Shown: positions 1-7,871, counted from the first letter of the stretch. The stretch is 64,000 bases of DNA from Gracilimonas tropica DSM 19535 (GCF_000375425.1 NZ_AQXG01000002.1:451712-515711), one strand, 5' to 3'. Made by a program: numbers and translations. Notes: generated by a model not told the origin, from the sequence alone.

Positions 1-147
1 CGTGGAATGATCGCCTACGGAAGTGGCTCCCGAATGCCCAATGAAAAAGTGCAAAGCCTGATCAGCTACATTGCATCTATTCAAGGCAGCGAACCGGCAA
101 ACCCCAAAGCACCGGATCCGCGTGCTCAACCTTGCACTATTGAATGA
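1..147 (+). CDS. ccoP: CcoP, cbb3 cytochrome c oxidase diheme subunit, C-terminal end only
   Basis: An open frame runs from the window edge to TGA at 145-147 and encodes the last 48 residues of a protein. The fragment contains GMIAYGSG and later ISYIASIQGS and ANPKAP, which fit the end of the second cytochrome c domain and the tail of CcoP subunits. CcoP is the membrane-anchored diheme c-type subunit that feeds electrons to the cbb3 oxidase. The heme-binding motifs lie upstream of the window, so the call rests on this tail and on ccoG and fixH following on the same strand. The 5' end is missing. Confidence 0.75.
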   Translation, partial: RGMIAYGSGSRMPNEKVQSLISYIASIQGSEPANPKAPDPRAQPCTIE

Positions 148-154
148 AGGGATC

Positions 155-201
155 GGTGATATGGTGACTATCAACTCAAAATAATCACCATATCGCCTTT
201 T
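155..201 (+). terminator. Terminator-like hairpin after ccoP
   Basis: Positions 155-167 pair with 185-197 over 13 bp with one G-U wobble and a 17-nt loop, followed by a short T run at 198-201. It lies 8 nt after the ccoP stop. The T run is short, so it may only partly terminate and could give ccoG lower expression than the oxidase subunits. Confidence 0.6.
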
Positions 202-296
202 ACCTGTACACCTGTCTTCACACAATCATTAAAAATGAAATCTACCTTATTTCAGATTCCGATATAAATGAGAGAAACCTGAGGTTAAACTAAAAA

Positions 297-1760
297 ATGG
301 CAAGTTTAGAAGAGCAACGACGTATTGACCAACAGAATTTTCGTAATCACCTTGCTACGGTAAATGAGGAAGGAAAAAGAAACTGGATCTATCCCAAGAA
401 GCCAAGTGGACGTTACTATAAAGCAAGAAATATAGTTGCCCTACTCCTTTTGGCCTTCTTCTTCAGTGGCCCATTTATAACGGTCAATGGTAACCCTCTG
501 CTGTTAATCAACATCATCGAACGTAAATTTGTGATCTTTGGCGTGGCATTCTGGCCCCAAGACCTGCATTTACTGCTTTTTGGGATGCTGACTTTTATTC
601 TGTTTGTCGTACTTTTTACCGTAGTATTTGGACGATTGTGGTGCGGGTGGGCCTGTCCACAAACTATTTTCATGGAAATGGTTTTCAGACGGATCGAATA
701 CTGGATCGAAGGCGATGCAGCTGCCCAGATCCGGCTCAACAAACAAGACTGGAATTTGGAGAAGATCACCAAGAAGGTCAGCAAACATGCTATTTTTTAT
801 GCAATGGCTTTTTTGATCTCCAATCTGTTCCTCGCCTACATCATCGGGAAAGATCAACTTTTTGATATCATCACAGATCCACCCTCAGAGCATATTGCCG
901 GACTTAGTGCAATGATCGTATTCAGTGGTGTTTTTTACGGTGTTTTCGCTTTTATGCGTGAACAGGTATGTCATTTTGTGTGTCCCTATGGACGTATGCA
1001 ATCTGTGATGCTCGACAATAACTCCATCAATGTGATGTATGATTATGTGCGGGGTGAGACTCGGGCAAGTGTCAAAGATCGCTACCAGCTTGAGAACCGC
1101 AAGGCCACCCTCGAAGACCTTGGTTTCAGTGCAAACGAGCAGTTTGGAGACTGCATAGACTGTTACCAATGTGTGAAGGTGTGCCCCATGGGGATCGATA
1201 TTCGGAATGGCACTCAATTGGAATGTGTGCATTGTACAGCTTGTATTGATGCATGTGATTCTGTCATGGACAAGATCGACAAGCCACGAGGACTGATTCG
1301 GTATTCTTCCGAAGACGCCATTCGTGAAGGAAAGCAAAAAGTGTTAACACCTCGTGTGGCAGGTTATTCCGGAATACTTTTAATCTTGCTTACCACCTTT
1401 ATCACTCTATTGACACTGCGCCCCGATACCGAAACAACGATTTTAAGAGAACCGGGTACTTTATATCAGGAATTGCCAGAGAACCGATATAGCAATATTT
1501 ACAACCTGAAGATGCTGAATAAGACGTTCAAGGAAATTCCTATCGAGATAAAATTGGAGCAGCCGGCTGGTGAGTTGGTATCTCTTGGTAGTTTTACATC
1601 TATTGCCCCTCAAAATGCTGCAGAAGGCAGATTCTTGATTCAACTCTCTGATTCTGTACTAACAGGGCAACAAACAGAATTAGTCTTCGGCATCTATTCA
1701 GGTGATAAAAAACTCGAAACCGTAACTTCCGGATTTTTGGGTCCGGCCAATAACAACTAA
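297..1760 (+). CDS. ccoG: CcoG/RdxA/FixG, cbb3 oxidase assembly ferredoxin-like membrane protein
   Basis: This 487-residue protein has the usual CcoG length and layout. Membrane segments lie near residues 45-62, 90-112, 165-183 and 202-220. A WCGWACP motif sits at about 115-121. Two clusters follow: C286, C289, C292, C296 and C310, C313, C316, C320, each spaced to hold a [4Fe-4S] cluster. A further membrane segment near 355-375 precedes a C-terminal Ig-like domain. CcoG is reported to reduce copper for delivery to the cbb3 oxidase during assembly. It follows ccoP and precedes fixH by 16 bp, the standard order. All expected cysteines are present. Confidence 0.95.
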   Translation: MASLEEQRRIDQQNFRNHLATVNEEGKRNWIYPKKPSGRYYKARNIVALLLLAFFFSGPFITVNGNPLLLINIIERKFVIFGVAFWPQDLHLLLFGMLTFILFVVLFTVVFGRLWCGWACPQTIFMEMVFRRIEYWIEGDAAAQIRLNKQDWNLEKITKKVSKHAIFYAMAFLISNLFLAYIIGKDQLFDIITDPPSEHIAGLSAMIVFSGVFYGVFAFMREQVCHFVCPYGRMQSVMLDNNSINVMYDYVRGETRASVKDRYQLENRKATLEDLGFSANEQFGDCIDCYQCVKVCPMGIDIRNGTQLECVHCTACIDACDSVMDKIDKPRGLIRYSSEDAIREGKQKVLTPRVAGYSGILLILLTTFITLLTLRPDTETTILREPGTLYQELPENRYSNIYNLKMLNKTFKEIPIEIKLEQPAGELVSLGSFTSIAPQNAAEGRFLIQLSDSVLTGQQTELVFGIYSGDKKLETVTSGFLGPANNN

Positions 1761-1776
1761 TCGTTCAATTAATCCT

Positions 1777-2235
1777 ATGAGTATAAAAGATAAATTAAAC
1801 TGGGGAAGCGGTATTACCATCGCCATAGTGGTATTTGTATTAGCTACCCTCAGTACAGTAAGCTATCTCATCAGTCTTGAGTTCTACCTTGTTTCTGAGG
1901 ATCACTACGAGCAAGGAGTGGAATACCAGCAAACCATAGAAGGTATTCAAAATGCCAGAAACCTTGACACCCCGGTTTTGATCTTATTTGATGAACCTAC
2001 TGTATCCATCAAGATCACATTTCCCAAAAAGCTGAGATCCGATTCTCTGGATGGAACCATTCGGTTTTATCGTCCCAACGACTCATCCCTGGATCGTACT
2101 TACCCCCTTCACCTTGATGGGGATGGCCGTCAATCAATCCCTGTTTCAGATTTCGAGGAAGGACGTTGGAAGCTGACGCTAACATGGCAGCAAGATACAC
2201 TTACCTATATTGACGAGAAGAACATTTTTATTTAG
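1777..2235 (+). CDS. ccoH: FixH/CcoH family protein
   Basis: A 152-residue protein with one N-terminal membrane segment at about residues 13-34, followed by a DHYEQGVEYQ stretch typical of FixH/CcoH and then a beta-rich extracytoplasmic domain. CcoH is a small single-pass protein needed for stable assembly of cbb3 oxidase. It starts 16 bp after ccoG and precedes the SafE-like gene, giving the common ccoG-ccoH-ccoS/SafE arrangement. Sequence conservation in this family is low, so the call leans on position and topology. Confidence 0.85.
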   Translation: MSIKDKLNWGSGITIAIVVFVLATLSTVSYLISLEFYLVSEDHYEQGVEYQQTIEGIQNARNLDTPVLILFDEPTVSIKITFPKKLRSDSLDGTIRFYRPNDSSLDRTYPLHLDGDGRQSIPVSDFEEGRWKLTLTWQQDTLTYIDEKNIFI

Positions 2236-2284
2236 AGTCAGAACTTAAACTCTGTGCATCTCAGGGCACTTTGTAGTTAGCAAA

Positions 2285-2944
2285 ATGGAACTTTGGACCG
2301 GATTTACTTTAGGATTACTTGGAAGCTTTCACTGCATTGGCATGTGTGGGCCTATTGCTTTGAGCATCCCGGGGCAAAACCGTTCAAAATCGGCCATGTT
2401 TATTCGTGGAGTACTATATAATTTAGGGCGAGTTTTCACCTACGCCTTTCTTGGCTTTGGACTTGGCATTTTGGGAATGGGCGCAACAATAGCCGGATAT
2501 CAACACATCCTTTCAATTATTTTGGGTGCATTGATCATATTGTTTGCCATGATACCACGCATCAAGCTGCCCGGTACATTGACCGGTAATTATCAAAATT
2601 TCCAATCTATGATCAGCTCCTCCATCGCTGCTCTTTACAGAGAGAGGTCTGCCGGCTCTTCTTTTTTGATTGGCTTACTGAATGGCTTTCTCCCCTGTGG
2701 ATTTGTGGTAACGGCCTTAGCGGTAGCCTTAGTTACCAATACTGCATTACACAGCAGTATTTACATGGCCCTATTTGGATTAGGGACACTCCCTGTAATG
2801 CTCTTCATGAACATGGCTCCGGGATTTATCTCTCCAAAACTCCGCTCCAAACTCCGCCCCTTCTCCACCTATTTTGCGATCATTATTGGCTTGCTGCTCA
2901 TCTGGCGAGGCTTCATGGCGGGTGGTGCGATGATGGGGCATTAA
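2285..2944 (+). CDS. Sulfite exporter TauE/SafE family membrane protein, cbb3-linked
   Basis: A 219-residue polytopic protein with about six membrane segments. Two half-motifs stand out: GSFHCIGMCGP near residues 14-24 and GLLNGFLPCGF near 129-140. Cysteine pairs of this kind characterise the SafE-like branch that sits at the end of cbb3 operons and is thought to take part in copper or thiol handling during oxidase assembly. The name of the superfamily does not imply sulfite export. It is separated from fixH by 49 bp. The C terminus ends in Met, Gly and His residues. Confidence 0.8.
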   Translation: MELWTGFTLGLLGSFHCIGMCGPIALSIPGQNRSKSAMFIRGVLYNLGRVFTYAFLGFGLGILGMGATIAGYQHILSIILGALIILFAMIPRIKLPGTLTGNYQNFQSMISSSIAALYRERSAGSSFLIGLLNGFLPCGFVVTALAVALVTNTALHSSIYMALFGLGTLPVMLFMNMAPGFISPKLRSKLRPFSTYFAIIIGLLLIWRGFMAGGAMMGH

Positions 2945-2991
2945 ACACTACTACTTAAGTCAAGATTTTCGACGCCTAATTCACCACTGCC

Positions 2992-3159
2992 CCCTCTCTT
3001 CCCGATTTTTCGGGACAGTAGAACTAAAATCAGTCTCTCTCCAAAGAGAGATAGTTCTTGCCAGCACATAATATTGACCATAAAGATTTTATCAGAGGCA
3101 AGAACCTATGCCCCTCTGCAGGGTCAGGAAAAACAGCTTGCTGTTTCTTGAAGGGAGGG
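2992..3159. repeat. Structured intergenic element with imperfect terminal inverted repeats
   Basis: The gap between the SafE-like gene and the HAD gene holds several nested hairpins. CCCTCTCTTC at 2992-3001 is complementary in 9 of 10 positions to 3150-3159. TCTCTCT at 3034-3040 pairs with 3045-3051. GTTCTTGCC at 3054-3062 pairs perfectly with 3097-3105. AAACAGC at 3131-3137 pairs with 3140-3146. No credible coding frame is present. It resembles the element before era in its terminal repeats. Confidence 0.55.
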
Positions 3160-3162
3160 AAG

Positions 3163-3873
3163 TCACTTTGTTTTCACACTTAAAGCTTTCAACAGCTCCT
3201 CAAAATCATCGAAGATCAAATTTGCCAGCTTATATCCTTCTTCAATGGGATTCTTGGTATACCAAGCCACTTTCCAATTCGCTTTGGAACCACCCACGAC
3301 ATCAGAAGTGAACGAATCCCCCACATAAAGAATATCTTCTCGGTTCACACCGGCTAATTTTGTGGCATGATCAAATACTTTGGGATGCGGTTTCATCTCT
3401 CCCACTTCTTCAGAAATGACAATATGACGGGCCGTCTCTTTTAGGTTGAACAGATCAATTTTCAACCATTGTGTTTCCGCAAAACCATTGGTAATGATCC
3501 CTACCTGATATTTATCCGCGATCTTCAGATACGATTCCTTCGCTCCATCTATCCACTCCCAGTGATTTCGATAATAATCCATATACACATTTCCGGCTTT
3601 TTCGTGCATCGATTCATCGAGCTTTAAATCCCGAAACGTCTCTTGAAAACGTCGGCGGTGCAGTTCGTGGCGGTCGATCTCTCCGCGTCCATATTCTTCC
3701 CAGAGCCCTTTATTGATATGATGATAGGTTTCCAACAACTGCTCTTCTGAAATTCCATTAAACATGTCGAAATGATCGTGAACATCTTTGAGTCCTGCCT
3801 GTTCTGCCTTTTTGTGATCTAAAAGGGTGTCATCTAAGTCAAAATAAATGAACTTGGGATTAAGTTGTGACAA
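3163..3873 (-). CDS. HAD hydrolase, YjjG-like noncanonical pyrimidine nucleotidase
   Basis: A 236-residue HAD phosphatase. Motif I is FDLDDTLLDH, with nucleophile D12 and acid/base D14. Motif II is ITNGFAE, motif III lies around KPHPKVF, and motif IV is YVGDSFTSDV. The TNGFAE motif and the alpha-helical cap match the YjjG family, which dephosphorylates nucleoside 5'-monophosphates and is linked to clearance of non-canonical pyrimidines. It is a single gene, transcribed toward the SafE-like gene. Other HAD phosphatase substrates are possible. Confidence 0.8.
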   Translation of the reverse strand: MSQLNPKFIYFDLDDTLLDHKKAEQAGLKDVHDHFDMFNGISEEQLLETYHHINKGLWEEYGRGEIDRHELHRRRFQETFRDLKLDESMHEKAGNVYMDYYRNHWEWIDGAKESYLKIADKYQVGIITNGFAETQWLKIDLFNLKETARHIVISEEVGEMKPHPKVFDHATKLAGVNREDILYVGDSFTSDVVGGSKANWKVAWYTKNPIEEGYKLANLIFDDFEELLKALSVKTK

Positions 3874-3955
3874 TGGAATAGTTTTTGATTATTGTTGAAC
3901 CTAACGAAGCCTACTTTCGTAGACGGGCAACAAATAAACCACAAAATCTCAACTC

Positions 3956-4546
3956 ATGAAAGCAAAATTTTGGATCTTCATCGGAGTGCTAGCACTCCTC
4001 GTTTTTTATGGAATCAGTGTAAATAACAGCTTGGTAACAGCTGAAGAACAAGTAAACAGTGCCTGGGCCCAGGTTGAAAACCAATATCAGCGCCGTGCCG
4101 ATCTTATTCCCAATCTGGTTAATACCGTTCAGGGAGCTGCTGACTTCGAATCTCAAACTTTGCAGGACGTTATTGAAGCCCGAAGTAAAGCAACCTCTGT
4201 TAATATTAGCGCCAACGATCTGAACAACCCGCAGGCATTTCAACAATTTCAGGAGGCTCAGAATCAGTTAAGTGGTGCATTGTCCCGCTTGTTGGTTACG
4301 GTTGAACGTTATCCTGAGCTGAAAGCCAACCAAAACTTCCGGGATCTTCAGGCACAACTTGAAGGAACAGAGAATCGGATTTCAACTGAGCGAATGCGCT
4401 TCAATCAGGCTGCTCAGTCTTTCAATACTCAAATTCGAAAATTTCCAACCAGTTTGTTTGCTTCTGTATTAGGATTCGATCAAAAAGAATATTTCCAGGC
4501 AGAAGATGGTGCTGAGCAAGCTCCTGAAGTCGATTTCAATAATTAA
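3956..4546 (+). CDS. LemA family protein
   Basis: A 196-residue protein with an N-terminal membrane segment at about residues 4-22 and a long helical cytoplasmic or periplasmic domain. It carries the family signature around YQRRADLIPNLV (about residues 44-55) and ends with FASVLGFDQKEYFQ. LemA proteins have a four-helix-bundle fold and no established biochemical role. It begins a three-gene set with two TPM-domain proteins, an arrangement that suggests a shared envelope function. Confidence 0.93.
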   Translation: MKAKFWIFIGVLALLVFYGISVNNSLVTAEEQVNSAWAQVENQYQRRADLIPNLVNTVQGAADFESQTLQDVIEARSKATSVNISANDLNNPQAFQQFQEAQNQLSGALSRLLVTVERYPELKANQNFRDLQAQLEGTENRISTERMRFNQAAQSFNTQIRKFPTSLFASVLGFDQKEYFQAEDGAEQAPEVDFNN

Positions 4547-4560
4547 ATAATTTAAACCCG

Positions 4561-4612
4561 CAGAGGTCACAGAGTGATATGGATAAAGAAGATCCTGAAA
4601 AACTCTGTGCCC
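4561..4612. repeat. Inverted-repeat element between lemA and the first TPM gene
   Basis: CACAGAGT at 4568-4575 is perfectly complementary to ACTCTGTG at 4602-4609, and the flanks add a few G-C pairs after one mismatch. The wording CAGAGGTCACAGAG resembles a dispersed repeat I recall from intergenic regions of diverse bacteria; this was not checked by search. An in-frame ATG inside it (4579) is probably not the start of the next gene. Confidence 0.45.
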
Positions 4613-4629
4613 CCGGGCTAATGTATATT

Positions 4630-5088
4630 ATGGCAAAATTTCTTACTCAGAAACAAGAAGAACACATTGTAGATGCTATCCGTCAAGCCGAAGAAACGAC
4701 TTCCGGAGAAATTCGCGTCCATGTAGAAAAGAAATGCAAAGCTGAAAACCCCATTGACCGCGCTAAAGAAGTTTTTGCTGAACTGAAGATGCATGAAACG
4801 GAATCACGAAATGGCGTAATTGTGTATGTTGCATGGAAAGACCAAAAGGTTGCTATTTGGGGAGATGAAGGCATTCACGGGAAAGTTGGTCAGAAGTTCT
4901 GGGAAGATGAAGTTGCACTTATGATCAAGTATTTTAAAGAAGAGGATTATGAAACCGGCCTCTCAGAAGTAGTATTGCAGATAGGTCAAAAATTAAAAGA
5001 GAATTTCCCCTACGACAAAAAAGAAGATGTCAATGAGCTTTCAGACCAAATCAGTTATAATAAAAAAGAAGGGGAAGCTGATGCGTAG
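4630..5088 (+). CDS. TPM domain protein, cytoplasmic type (TLP18.3/Psb32/MOLO-1 family)
   Basis: A 152-residue TPM-domain protein beginning MAKFLTQKQEEHIV. The start at 4630 is preferred because upstream in-frame ATGs at 4579 and 4621 add residues that come from the adjoining inverted repeat. The core TSGEIRVHVE, NGVIVYVAW and VAIWGDEGIHGKVG is typical of TPM domains. No signal peptide or membrane segment is seen. The domain is often found as a second, soluble copy next to LemA and a membrane TPM protein. Its 3' end overlaps the next gene by 8 bp, so the two are probably translationally coupled. Confidence 0.85.
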   Translation: MAKFLTQKQEEHIVDAIRQAEETTSGEIRVHVEKKCKAENPIDRAKEVFAELKMHETESRNGVIVYVAWKDQKVAIWGDEGIHGKVGQKFWEDEVALMIKYFKEEDYETGLSEVVLQIGQKLKENFPYDKKEDVNELSDQISYNKKEGEADA

Positions 5089-5833
5089 AATTTTAAGCCT
5101 TGCCATTTTCTTAATACTATCTATAACAGTATCTGCGCAGGATTTTTTACCTGATAAGCCGGTCGGTATGGTTAATGATTTTGCTGATATGCTCACCTCT
5201 TCCGAAGAACAACGGCTTGAAACCAAACTTAGAAGCTATCGGGATACAACCACCAACGTAATAGCCATCGTTACCCTCGAAAGCCTGAAGGGATATCCTG
5301 AAGAAGAGATCGCTACCACTCTTTTTAATAACTGGCGTATGTGGGAAGGTGAACGATACAATGGCGTGCTCATCCTTGTATCAGAACAAGACCGCAGAAT
5401 GCAGATCGAAGTTGGTTATGGCCTGGAGGGGGCCATTCCGGATGCTATGGCAAATCGCGTATATGCGGATGTTTTGGTTCCCAGTTTTCGTGCCGGTGAT
5501 TTTTACGGAGGTCTGGATCAAGCCACGAATATTCTGATCGACTTAGCGGCCGGAGAATTCCAGGGTTTTCCAAAACAAGAATCTTCCGGTGAAGGCCTGC
5601 CTATTGATGTGATCATCATATTTATTATTATCATTTTTATTCTGATTTCCCGGGGTAAAGGAGGCAAGGGAGGTCGCAGACACTCTATCGGATCCGGCGG
5701 TATTATCTTTTACGGAGGCGGATTTGGCGGAGGCAGTGGCGGTGGGTCCTTCGGCGGAGGCGGCGGATTTGGAGGCTTTTCCGGTGGTGGCGGATTTGGC
5801 TCAGGCGGTGGTGGCGCCGGAGGCGGTTGGTAG
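5081..5833 (+). CDS. TPM domain membrane protein with glycine-rich tail
   Basis: A 250-residue protein when started at the ATG at 5081, inside the end of the preceding gene. A signal peptide occupies about residues 1-20, ending near TVSAQ. A TPM domain follows at about 25-160, with NGVLILVSEQDRRMQIEVGYG in its centre. A membrane segment rich in isoleucine lies near 173-192. The C terminus is an almost pure Gly/Ser/Phe tract of about 45 residues ending GGGW. This architecture is common in bacterial YgcG-like proteins. The glycine tail probably lies in the cytoplasm, if the TPM domain is exported. Function is unknown. Confidence 0.88.
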   Translation: MRRILSLAIFLILSITVSAQDFLPDKPVGMVNDFADMLTSSEEQRLETKLRSYRDTTTNVIAIVTLESLKGYPEEEIATTLFNNWRMWEGERYNGVLILVSEQDRRMQIEVGYGLEGAIPDAMANRVYADVLVPSFRAGDFYGGLDQATNILIDLAAGEFQGFPKQESSGEGLPIDVIIIFIIIIFILISRGKGGKGGRRHSIGSGGIIFYGGGFGGGSGGGSFGGGGGFGGFSGGGGFGSGGGGAGGGW

Positions 5834-5907
5834 GTATCCCTTCGGGAATTAAGGATTCAAGATTAAAGATGAAAAATTGAGGTTTACTAATTTTGGATTT
5901 TGATTCC

Positions 5908-7134
5908 TCAGTCTTGAATTTCCATAGCTTGTTCGAGATCGGAGATGATATCTTCCACACCTTCAATTCCTACAGAAAGCCGAACCAGACCGTCAGTGAT
6001 GCCAGCTGCTTTTTTGATGTCTTCGTCTACAATAGAATGTGTCATAGAAGCCGGATGTTGAATAAGACTGTCAACGGCTCCAAGACTTACTGCCAATGTG
6101 CATAATTTTACTTTGTTCATAAGAGCAACACCTGCATCAAATCCTCCCTTGAGTTCAAAGGATATCATCCCGCCAAATCCATTCTTCATCATTGAAGAAG
6201 CCAGTTTGTGCTGTGGATGCGATTCCAGTCCCGGATAGAAAACATGGTCTATTTTGGGATGATCTTCCAGCCAACGGGCAACCTGCATCGCATTCTCGTT
6301 ATGTTGTTTCATGCGAACGGGTAACGTCTTAATTCCATGGGTGGTAAGCCAGGCATCCATTGGACCTGCTATTCCGCCTAAATTCTTTCTAAAGAGATGA
6401 GTTTCGGCTTCTTCAAATAATTCTTTCCTTGCAATCATAACTCCACCAATTACCGTACCGTGCCCTCCCAAATACTTGGTAGTGGAATGAACTACGATAT
6501 CGGCTCCCAATTCCAACGGCTGAATATGATACGGTGTTGCAAAGGTGTTATCCACCATCAACAATGCACCATGTGATTCTGCCAACTGAGCTATCGCCCG
6601 GATATCCGATATCTTCAAGGTAGGATTGGCAATACTTTCCAGGTAAATCATTTTTGAATGAGGATGCTTTTTAAGCTCCATTTCAACCAAGAAAAGATCC
6701 GAAGTATCTACAAATGATACAGAGATTCCCATTCCGGGAGCTTCTTCCTTCAGAAATTGAGAGGTACAACCATAGAGATCATTTTGAGCGATCACGTGTC
6801 CCCCTTTGGCCATACTTAGAATGCCCGTAGTGATGGCAGCCATGCCACTTCCGAACGCCATACCTGTATAAGCTTCCGGGTTATCCAATGCATATGTTTC
6901 AAGAGTACAAATGGCTCTTTCGAGTTCTTCGACTGTAGGGTTTCCGAGCCTTGAATACACATGACTTGCCCCACCTTCCTCGTGCCTGAATGCTTTGGCT
7001 CCGGATTCTACATCATCAAAAACAAAGGTTGAGGTTTGATAGATCGGTGAAGTATGAGATCCATATTGATCTTTCTTTCCTTTTCCGCCGTGAATGGCTG
7101 CAGATGCAAATGTAGCTTTAGTCTTGGTTTTCAT
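5908..7134 (-). CDS. Methionine gamma-lyase-like trans-sulfuration enzyme
   Basis: A 408-residue PLP enzyme of the Cys/Met metabolism family. The start at 7134 (MKTKTKATF) is chosen; a longer frame would run through the regulator gene. Features include YSRLGNPT near residue 60, GSGMAA near 95, D195 in VDNTFATP and the PLP-binding lysine K220 in STTKYLGG. Y121 and C123 in LYGCTSQF correspond to the Tyr and Cys that typify methionine gamma-lyases, which cleave methionine to methanethiol, ammonia and 2-oxobutyrate. Cystathionine gamma-lyase activity remains possible. The 5' end overlaps the Lrp gene by 17 bp, implying an operon under that regulator. Confidence 0.85.
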   Translation of the reverse strand: MKTKTKATFASAAIHGGKGKKDQYGSHTSPIYQTSTFVFDDVESGAKAFRHEEGGASHVYSRLGNPTVEELERAICTLETYALDNPEAYTGMAFGSGMAAITTGILSMAKGGHVIAQNDLYGCTSQFLKEEAPGMGISVSFVDTSDLFLVEMELKKHPHSKMIYLESIANPTLKISDIRAIAQLAESHGALLMVDNTFATPYHIQPLELGADIVVHSTTKYLGGHGTVIGGVMIARKELFEEAETHLFRKNLGGIAGPMDAWLTTHGIKTLPVRMKQHNENAMQVARWLEDHPKIDHVFYPGLESHPQHKLASSMMKNGFGGMISFELKGGFDAGVALMNKVKLCTLAVSLGAVDSLIQHPASMTHSIVDEDIKKAAGITDGLVRLSVGIEGVEDIISDLEQAMEIQD

Positions 7135-7600
7135 GATACACAGGAATTGGAGATTGTTCTTTAATAGTGTTAAGCACGATGCTGGTATATAAACGCTCAA
7201 CATCAGGCAGTGTAGTCAGTTTGTTACGCATCAATTGCTCATAGTCTTTGGTATCTTTTGCAACTACATGAAGAAGAAAATCACCGTCTCCAGTAGTGTG
7301 ATAGCAAGCCAGGATTTCAGGAATTTTCTGTATGGCCGAAGTAAATTCCTCCATCAAATTAAGCTGATGTACTTTTAAGGTTACTTTCACAAATGCAGAA
7401 AAACCCCGGCTTACGGCTTCTTTATTGATCCTTGCCGAATAACCTTCAATCACGCCTTCTCTTTCCAGCCTTCGAACTCTCTCTAAGGTCGGAGTGGTGG
7501 TCAGGCCAATACGTTCTGCCAGTTCTTTATTGGCAATCCGCCCGTCTTCCTGAAGGATCTGTATGATTTTGCGGTCAGTAGAGTCGAATGAGGAAAGCAT
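7118..7600 (-). CDS. Lrp/AsnC family transcriptional regulator
   Basis: A 160-residue protein with an N-terminal winged helix-turn-helix (about residues 5-60, including DRKIIQILQEDGRI and ERVRRLEREGVI) and a C-terminal RAM ligand-binding domain with CYHTTGDGDFLLHV. Such proteins sense amino acids. It is cotranscribed with, and overlaps, a methionine gamma-lyase-like gene, so methionine or a related amino acid is the likely effector; this is an inference from position. An 11-bp inverted repeat directly upstream of its start suggests autoregulation. Confidence 0.93.
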   Translation of the reverse strand: MLSSFDSTDRKIIQILQEDGRIANKELAERIGLTTTPTLERVRRLEREGVIEGYSARINKEAVSRGFSAFVKVTLKVHQLNLMEEFTSAIQKIPEILACYHTTGDGDFLLHVVAKDTKDYEQLMRNKLTTLPDVERLYTSIVLNTIKEQSPIPVYHENQD

Positions 7601-7645
7601 AGCATAATTGACTTTGATTCTTTTCTAATTATAATCAATTATGCT
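7601..7645 (-). promoter_or_regulatory. Inverted repeat, candidate operator for the Lrp-type regulator
   Basis: AGCATAATTGA at 7601-7611 is an exact inverted copy of 7635-7645, with 23 nt between. One arm touches the start codon of the regulator gene. The 34-nt centre-to-centre distance is about three helical turns, which would suit a dimeric or multimeric Lrp-type protein binding one face. No convincing -33/-7 pair was identified nearby. Confidence 0.55.
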
Positions 7646-7762
7646 TTATTTTGTAAGCTATGAAGAATAATAATCTTTACTGTTCTTGAATTTAGATTTT
7701 TATTCTAAATAAAAACCGTCAACTGACAAATTATTCCGTCAAATATTCATTTAGAAAAGTAG

Positions 7763-7781
7763 CGTAGAATTTTATTCTACG
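7763..7781. repeat. Perfect short hairpin between the Lrp and ankyrin genes
   Basis: CGTAGAAT at 7763-7770 and ATTCTACG at 7774-7781 form an 8-bp perfect stem with a TTT loop. A second palindrome, ATTTAGA/TCTAAAT, lies about 60 bp away, near 7710-7730. Both contain TTTATTCTA. They sit in the untranscribed or leader region upstream of the Lrp gene and could be extra protein-binding sites or a 5' RNA structure. Confidence 0.35.
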
Positions 7782-7796
7782 TTTGAGGGGTTTCAA

Positions 7797-7847
7797 AAAT
7801 AAAAAAAGGAATGTGTTATAGCATTGGGATGCCAAAACTCATTCCTT
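7797..7847 (-). terminator. Rho-independent terminator of the ankyrin gene
   Basis: On the minus strand AAGGAATG (7847-7840) pairs with CATTCCTT (7813-7806), and the hairpin is followed directly by a long T run at 7807-7797. It begins about 25 nt after the stop of the ankyrin-repeat gene. A smaller GCAT/ATGC stem lies within the loop. Confidence 0.75.
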
Positions 7848-7871
7848 CTGTGCGTAAATTAAAAAATTAAT

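Noticed and set aside
3108..3311. 67-codon plus-strand frame over the repeat and the HAD 3' end
   Set aside because: It runs through hairpin repeat sequence and antisense of the conserved HAD motif IV region.
7135..7203. N-terminal extension of the methionine gamma-lyase-like gene
   Set aside because: It would lie inside the Lrp coding region and adds 23 residues absent from the family; the ATG at 7134 gives a normal length.
7601..7871. A SAM or other riboswitch in front of the methionine gamma-lyase operon
   Set aside because: No conserved multi-helix core could be traced; the visible structures are short simple palindromes.
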